A program made the translations under genes and the position numbers. This document shows, one piece after another, positions 58,601-64,000 of a stretch of DNA of 64,000 nucleotides (position 1 is the first letter of the stretch; the number at the start of each line of letters is the position of its first letter). The stretch is taken from the NCBI GenBank assembly GCA_933228895.1, contig OW121846.1, positions 109,819,054-109,883,053 of the forward strand, in the 5' to 3' direction. A model generated the notes under the pieces. The model was not told the DNA's origin, did no database searches, and saw only the letters and a program-made list of their open reading frames with translations. The stretch comes from Platycnemis pennipes. Taxonomy: Eukaryota; Arthropoda; Insecta; Odonata; Platycnemididae.

Positions 58601-60907
58601 AACTTATACTTTTCTGCCTACCTGAGTATTAAAATGACACCCTGTCTTTGGCCATGACAAATTATTATGAGTTAAAAGAGGTAAAATTATGTGAGATGAA
58701 ATTATGCACTCTCAGTGTGATGGAATTTTATTCTTTCAAGGTACGTCTGAAGCTCATTTGTCATGATTATTATGAATCTGCTTGCTCTAATATCTTCTTC
58801 AAATTTAAAATATAACTTTTTTTAAGGAATTATACTTTGAGTTTTCTTAATTTTTAAAATAAGATACCACAAATACCAGTTAAAAATTAAAAAAATATTA
58901 TTTTGAGAATTACAGAGGATTAATAATATAAATGTGATGAAATGTCTGCTAAATACAAAATATATGTGTAAGGCACATATTAACCCTTATTAGAGGTAGA
59001 CCGCTTTGCCTACTGTCCAATCCAGGAAGCATGACAGCAAACTATTGAATGCCGGTAAATCATATGTGTGACGTCAAACTCTGTCAAAGTTACCACCTTG
59101 GTTACAATGGTACAATATCAATCCATGGCAGAACTGTAGTTTGTGGGACACAGCGAGATTCTCGTCTATGTTCACCGTTTCAACATTACCATACGGGTAG
59201 CACGTGCAGCTGCCAACATAACGTGTGTACAAACCAACCAACTAAATATACATGCACAGCAGTTAATTGAAGAACGTTTATATTTTTAGGGTATAATACA
59301 GTCAAGCCGTTTATAGCGAAGTTGAGGGGGCCGAATATTTACTTTGTAATAACTGAACTTCGTTATATTTGTACCAGTTTTTATGAGCCTCTCTTTGATG
59401 GGGAATAGCCTTCACTTCGTTATAACCAGAATTTCATTATAAAGAGGTGTGATATAAGTGGGCTTGACTTTAGTTACAGGTTTATTGTTTATGTATTGAT
59501 GCATGTAAATCTTCTTCATCTTCAAATAGAGTAAATTGTTGCAGAATTATTTTCCAATGTGGCCGTTAATATTGCCCATAAAGTGTGCCACTTGAGGCAA
59601 ACCAACTCTTGTGCATGCCTTCTCGCTAGGCCATAGATGGTCATTAAGTGTGGACACTATTTTAACATAGGTATAGATTGCACATGTCCTCTGAATATTT
59701 ATGTGTTCTCTTCCCATCAGTAGCTGGGATGATGAGGGTTCCTTATTCTCGTAAAGTATAGGTGAACCAATGTGACTTTTGTGGAAAAAAATGACTTTAT
59801 TTTACATTTTAGCTGTGTACCTTCCTTTCTTTCCTGTAATATGTGCTGGGAAAACTTCCCTTTTGGTAACAAAGGTGGCACATACAAGGTGTGTGTTGAG
59901 GGTTCTACTCAAATATAGCCATATAATCATGACTGCTTTAAACTGTTGAAATGAGAAACTTGGTTGAACCAAGGAATGAGAACATGATTACCTGAATGGG
60001 GGTGTTTACTCGGAACCGAAATCGCAATTTTGTACACGAAATCGTTAGATGGAAACGAAAAAAGAAATTAAGTGAAAAAATTAATCTTCTAACCACAACC
60101 ATTCACTCATAAATCAAAAATTAAAATAAGCAAAAGGTGACGCCCACCGAAAATGCTGCTGAGATAACATTGACGTCATTTTCCTCCCGTCCTTGACTGC
60201 TTTCAGGGGAGGGGGAAGGGAGTGGAGGGGGGTTCTCGGAAGGTCTGCTCGCACATATGCTGTCGATATCGCTCCCATTGGCCGAGTCAGCTGTGTCCCC
60301 CCCTTTGCGATAAGGCGAAGTAGCTTCGCGGGCTCAGTTGTGATTGGACGAAGTAGATATACGTCAGAGGTTGCACCACACCCACTTTTCCGAAAGGGTT
60401 AAAAACATCAGTTTTTCGCCGCTTATAACTCGGGAAATAATTGTCGGATCAGAAAACGGAAAAATATGGGTCCTTTTATTTTACAAACTCTATCAGATTC
60501 GGCAAAAAAAATATGGTAAACGACCCCATTATTTCTGAAGCTTAAGGATTTCAATGTAACAGAGTAAATTAAGCTATAAACCAGCCTGTTCATTGGGCAG
60601 TATTTCATATGCCTTTTTAAGATTTGATTTCATTTTGGCTACATATTTGGGTGAACTAACTCAAAAATTTCTATCAGATTTGAGGGAAGTGTGTATTTAT
60701 TTTTCCTTATCTTTTTCTCTATCTCTTAACCAGTTGAACAACAATAATTTGCACACTGGCACAAACTTCCATATTTTGGACTCCTTGAAGGAATTGCGAT
60801 ATTTATATATTTTGGGCAATCCTTTAGAAGAGCGATCTGACTTTAGGATGAGATTACAATGTGCCTTGCCTTGGCTGGTTGAAATAGATGGTTTCCATTG
60901 CAGGTAA
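43644..60907 (+). CDS. PPP1R7: sds22/PPP1R7-like leucine-rich-repeat protein, eight exons
   Basis: This is likely the sds22 regulatory subunit of protein phosphatase 1, a curved LRR protein of nucleus and cytoplasm. Exons are 43644-43743, 44315-44349, 49053-49088 (or -49091), 54231-54427, 57394-57556, 57691-57807, 58183-58374 and 60734-60907; phases agree at every junction. The product is about 337 residues (fly about 326, human about 360). An acidic N-terminus (NTEEEADLEIE) leads to IIVNLPIEDADE and DFRHSKI, which align with the family's DLNHxRI start. Tandem 22-residue LRRs follow, with family signatures NKISKIENLSNL and GKNKIGKIQNL. The C-terminal cap is LRYLYILGNPLEERSDFR...LPWLVEIDGF, then TAA. 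The first repeat is unusual (LRELYGGWNLIKTIENM). Introns hold hAT, copia, LINE and MITE insertions. The third donor is weak and ambiguous by 3 nt. A divergent sds22 paralogue is the main alternative. Confidence 0.88.
45060..47157 (-). pseudogene. hAT transposase of the TTF-zinc-finger/DUF4371 (ZMYM1-like) type, inactivated
   Basis: Frames from 47157 downward read first an acidic, Pro/Ser-rich leader, then a TTF-type zinc finger (TYYEKHQWLEYS followed by AYCFVCRLFF, 46870-46780). A DUF4371 block follows (NRGNFVELCKLF and PTVQNEIIEVV, 46500-46340). The RNase-H region continues in 46233-45514 with ERFLGFLNCS, GQSYDAANVMSG, CLAHKVNLDVV and SSTRWCCRY. Breaks lie at about 46690-46570 and 46320-46233, and stops follow 45514, so no full-length protein is made. 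A recognisable C-terminal dimerisation block was not seen. Fragments this long suggest moderate age. Confidence 0.85.
47900..48245. repeat. Tandem duplication of about 166 bp inside the hAT element
   Basis: Copy 1 (about 47900-48065) and copy 2 (about 48080-48245) start with GAAAGGTGGGGAGGGGAGG and end at ACTACGAGCTA. They differ at only a couple of positions and are separated by a TTTACTATTTACTAT spacer that repeats the copy junction. Confidence 0.9.
49276..50090 (-). mobile_element. CR1/L2-like LINE reverse transcriptase fragment
   Basis: Minus-strand frames give STSQHGFRKSRSTTT, FDFSKAFNCVNH (catalytic Asp context, with Asn in AFDCVNH), then GVPQGS-like and YTDDANILVS (YADD box) and a thumb-like tail. 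Frameshifts and stops are frequent. It directly abuts truncated copia RT at about 50095. Confidence 0.75.
50100..53217 (-). pseudogene. Ty1/copia retrotransposon gag-pol, decayed and 3' truncated
   Basis: Read on the minus strand, gag begins near 53187 (MEDKRG...FAGRNFDGWKF) and continues to a zinc knuckle (CNNCGGFGHRALDS) whose last Cys is Ser. A protease with FTLDSGTTKHLV lies near 52200. GAG-pre-integrase and integrase occupy 51782-50880 (LCEVCIEGKQTRLPF, CDNGAEYVN, TPQLNGVAKRLNRTL). The integrase has lost two catalytic acids: the usual HSD reads HSH and the usual AER reads AKR. The N-terminal part of reverse transcriptase is present at 50340-50110 (NEELDALTENKTWDL, CKW, DYTKTFSPVAKLSTV) with stops. 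Integrase and RT are separated by a hairpin insertion. RNase H and the 3' LTR are missing; a LINE fragment abuts. A 5' LTR probably lies within 53235-53660 but its edges are not certain. Confidence 0.87.
50736..50873. repeat. Perfect 64-bp-arm hairpin inserted in the copia element
   Basis: Arms 50736-50799 and 50810-50873 are exact reverse complements with a 10-nt loop (CTAACACTGT). The arms contain CGAAACGTCGG, a short motif that I associate with termini of Penelope-like elements. It separates copia integrase from RT. Confidence 0.9.
53235..53700 (-). repeat. Possible copia 5' LTR/leader region
   Basis: This lies immediately 5' of gag on the minus strand and contains no gene. A candidate start TGTTGACAGACAG lies near 53655 and a weak primer-site-like TGGTAT near 53224. 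Because the 3' LTR is missing, the edges cannot be checked here. Confidence 0.3.
54428..57393. other. sds22 intron 4
   Basis: An intron of about 3 kb with no recognised transposon coding; apart from the hairpin at 56167 I see nothing in it. Confidence 0.6.
56167..56215. repeat. Imperfect hairpin, about 18-bp arms
   Basis: AGCTAGGAGAGGTGAAG and CTTCACCTTTCCTAGCT pair around TTCGAACCGAG in sds22 intron 4. Confidence 0.6.
59299..59470. mobile_element. pogo/Tigger-like MITE, TA target
   Basis: CAGTCAAGCC at 59299 and GGCTTGACTT ending at 59470 are inverted and flanked by TA on both sides (59297-59298, 59471-59472). The interior contains the CTTCGTTATA-type repeats common in pogo-derived MITEs. 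Confidence 0.65.
59997..60528 (-). repeat. 532-bp interspersed repeat, copy 2
   Basis: Reverse-orientation partner of 28631-29162 with the same length and edges (TGGGGGTGTTTAC at the left, GTAAACGACCCCA at the right). It lies in the last intron of the sds22-like gene, about 200 bases before the final exon. Confidence 0.85.
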
Positions 60908-63483
60908 GACTGATGACTGATATAAATGGCATGACATAAATATTATCTCCATACTATTTTCTAAACTTAGTTGGGAATTTAATTGTATTTTGTTTCAAGC
61001 CTACCTTAAATTGCTTGCGTCATTTATGATTTTGCTCTCCATTTTATTCAATACTAAATTGTTCGTAGAATTTCTACATTTTAAGCTCTTCAGAATATCT
61101 TGGCTGTTGTCACTTTGTAAATCTTCACTTTTGCTTGAATCCAATGCATTATGTAGATCACAATTATTATAATTTTCCGACTTGTGTTGTATAATTTATT
61201 TTTAATTATGCTTTGGCATAAAAATGTAATTTTTGCTTTTTAAAATCAAATCCATGTGAGCAGCTTTCATTGAATATAGCTGTGGGGGCAAGATTTCTCA
61301 GAGAACTGTGATGGGAGTTAACTTTTCAAGGAAGTGTCTGAAAAACTATTTTGTTATGTGGTCTGATAAAAATTAACTAGTGAAATTAGATTGTTTAATG
61401 CCAGGGTATTTATTTCTGTGGGTTATGACATATGGCCAATTATTAAGCTGCTTATGAGTATTAATGCTATTTTTATAGCAATTTATGCAGATATATATTC
61501 TAAGTGTTTTTAATGCTAAATTTTATAAATTGTCACCATTTTCAATAAAATATGTGGAATATTCAGATACAGTAGAATATCGATTAGCCGGAATGTGTGG
61601 GACCGAATGTGTTCTGGTATTACGATATTTCCGTCGTTTGGATCACTTTCCATTAAGTTGGCAGGACTAAAAAGCAGTGGTAATTAATTGAGTAATATGC
61701 TATGATTAGTAGAAATATTATGTGGTAAGTGATGTGAAATACAAAAATTTATATTTCCATTCAATAATACAATTTTTAAATTAAAAATATTTATCATAAA
61801 ATATTTCATTCTTAACTAACAAGTTGTAAAAAAAGTGGAATCCAGATGAGGCTACCTTAAATTGGAACAAACACTTTGTAATGTAATCAGATGAGAACCT
61901 CAATCTTTTTCATGTCTCTATTCTCCAACATTCCCATAGATTCAACTTTTTTTGCCCTGAAATTTGTTCTAAAATTGGCCAGGTCCATAATAGGGCTGAG
62001 GGTAAAAGAGATACGTTTTCATGCATCTAATTTTATGCTGTAACCTTCACCACCCTTAGCCTTCACCACAGACCTCATTGCTGGAGCAATGTGGGTGTGT
62101 ACTGTGGCCTTCACTTTTCGAGAGAGTGTTTGGAATGCCTTCACTTCAGCACTTATGGAATTACTCATATACCACCATGTGCAGCTGATTGCTTCTAGGC
62201 TCATGTAAATTTCTTTTATAAATTTCAGCCATCGAATTGGATGTCATAGATGAGTGACTGTCCTACAGCATACTCATGAAGAAGTTGCAAGGCACTTATG
62301 CCACGATATATTTTACCACCAACTCAGCTTGTTGTTGAAGAGAGAGTTAGTGTCTTTCCCTTTAAGCCAACTACTGCTTCCATCAGTGAATGAAAAGAAT
62401 AAAAATTAAACTATAACACTAAGGTTTCCCATCGGTAGAGGTCCGTGAACGTGGTTTTATTTTTTGCTAAAATTCGTTTTTAAACTATGTGATTTTGGTG
62501 TTATAGAAAATCTTGGCGGTGTTATTATAATGTTACAATTTTTGCACATTTCTAGGCGTTTTATTATTTTTGGTACACATTTTGTGAATGCTTATACTTT
62601 TATTAAGCATTTTACATAACAAGAAAGGCAGTGAAAGGAGCATGCTTAACTACACACAATCGGAAACAAAGAAACTTGAACTGGGGGTGTGTTGAAACAA
62701 GGTGGTGTCCTTGTGTCCAAGGAGGACCTCCTTGTGTCGAAATGATTTTTTTTTTTTTTGCATTGAAGCTCAGTGGAGCGCCGAATATCCGACGATCCGT
62801 CCCCTAATAAGTAGCACCCCCTCTCCTCCTATCCTTTCTGTTCCTTCCCCCCCTTCCCTCAACTACTAGCACTTCCGTTCACAGCCAGCAGCCGTGTTTA
62901 AGTCTACAAAATTGTTACATTAGGCCCACACTTAAGGTTTTCCTGCAACAAGTTATCCAATTATGCTGTCTACTGCGTCGTGGTGAGTCACCGGAATTAC
63001 TGCTCGGCATTGACGGTTGCACGCGGGCGCGTGAGCTTATATTTCCGCTCTTCCATGGTGATGTTAAATTTCTTTCAGCACATTATTGATTCAGAATATC
63101 TAATTCTTCAGGAGAGAAAGCGCGTCATTCTAGATATTTCAGAGAATTCCAGGATTGATAAATGTGAATCGAAGAGAGAGGCGGTGATTAATTTAACGGC
63201 AAATTCCGGCAAAGACATCATTACAGTGCGTGATATGACGCGAATGCGATATGCGCGAGACAAAACAAGCCAATTTACCTTTGCATGAGATAGAGCGAAT
63301 GAAAGTCAGCAGCGTTAAACAATGAAGGCTTAGGCTTTAATCGATTTTGACTCTTTACATGTGATTTTTTTGCTAATTCACATAAAATTCGCGAAAAGGC
63401 AAAATTTCATTTTATTTTCCGATTTCGCGGTATTTCGCGTTATTTCGCGATATCACGTCTCGCGAATTTTACGGATCTCTAAT
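60908..63483. other. 3' flank of the sds22-like gene
   Basis: The sds22 3' UTR begins here. An AATAAA at 61543-61548 is a possible polyA signal, although distant. A poly-T run lies at about 62746-62759. The minus frame 62204-62019 is unassigned. No second gene is supported. Confidence 0.4.
61571..61680. mobile_element. Possible pogo-like MITE end
   Basis: CAGTAGAATATCGATTAGCC at about 61571 resembles a pogo/Tigger terminal sequence. The mirror end was not found. Confidence 0.35.
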
Positions 63484-64000
63484 CATCGGTCAATCCTAGG
63501 ATTGGTTTGATGCAGCTTTCCACTCGATTCTTCCATCGGCCAACCTTTTCATATTGACGTAATTCTTCTCTTTTACATCCTTCACAATCTGTTCCATGTA
63601 TCTCATATGAGTCCTGCCTTTTCCAATCTTCCTGTTCACTTTTCCCTCCATTATTGTCTTCATCATAGTCTCAGATATGGCCAATAAAGTTGTCCCATCT
63701 TCTTTTTAGAGTTGTCAGCAGACTTCTCTTTTCTCCCATTCTTCTTAGGACTTCCTCGATCGATCCACTTAATCTTCATCTTTCCTCTGTAGCCCTACAT
63801 TTCGAATGCTTCTGCCCTTTTCTTCTCTACTGCTGTCATCGTCCATGCCTCACTGCCATAAAGAAAAATGCTCCAGATGTACGTTCTGATGAATTGTGTC
63901 CTTACTTCTATTCTTGTATTTCCAGCTTTAAGTAGATTCTTCTTTTGGTAGAATGCCTTATTTTCCTGGGCTATTGTACTATATATTTCTTTCTTGCTTC
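63484..64000 (-). mobile_element. RTE-clade LINE 3' end, cut by the window edge
   Basis: The minus strand encodes IRTYIWSIFLYGSEAWTM, then KIGKGRTHMRYMEQIVKDVK and MKRLADGRIEWKAASNQS with stop at 63496. It is the same family as the 19-26 kb copies in the opposite orientation. It continues beyond 64000. Confidence 0.8.

Overview
The window is AT-rich nuclear DNA from an animal, most likely an insect or other arthropod. The evidence is spliced genes with GT-AG introns of about 90 bases to 11 kb, arthropod-style transposons (RTE, Penelope-like, copia, hAT, P-element, piggyBac and pogo MITEs) and tRNA-derived SINEs. I see no prokaryotic features, no CRISPR and no standard tRNA or rRNA gene. Three host genes can be rebuilt exon by exon; almost everything else is transposon-derived.

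Region 1-11,300 lies 3' of the last recognised GTPBP6 exon. It is AT-rich and holds small MITEs, SINE heads and one decayed GIY-YIG fragment.

Region 11,315-34,415 (minus strand) holds two host genes. TMEM141 (two exons, 34,415-33,969) is followed, after only 35 nt, by the start codon of a GTPBP6/HflX-type GTPase (33,933 down to 11,315, seven exons found, last short exon not found). This suggests a dicistronic transcript. The GTPase introns are full of transposons: a 123-bp-arm foldback, a CR1/L2-like LINE, a mosaic of RTE LINE fragments, Penelope-like remnants with hammerhead-like termini, and one copy of a 532-bp repeat.

Region 35,374-38,553 (plus strand) is a P-element/THAP9-type transposase remnant whose spliced 5' exons still encode a complete THAP zinc-finger domain. 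Next come an inverted pair of SINEs (39.4-39.6 kb) and a 1.6-kb satellite-like array of TTTA-rich DNA carrying six copies of a tRNA-like B-box segment (41.2-42.75 kb).

Region 43,644-60,907 (plus strand) is an eight-exon sds22/PPP1R7-like leucine-rich-repeat gene. Its second intron carries a complete hAT element with 17-bp terminal inverted repeats and an exact 8-bp target duplication (44,467-48,981). Its third intron carries a decayed copia retrotransposon that contains a perfect 64-bp-arm hairpin and abuts a CR1-like LINE piece. Its last intron carries the second 532-bp repeat copy and a pogo-like MITE. The window ends in another RTE 3' end on the minus strand.

The three host genes serve separate roles: sds22 regulates protein phosphatase 1, GTPBP6 acts in mitochondrial ribosome handling, and TMEM141 is a small membrane protein of unknown role. 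Splice sites were placed by eye from GT/AG rules, reading-frame continuity and family knowledge.
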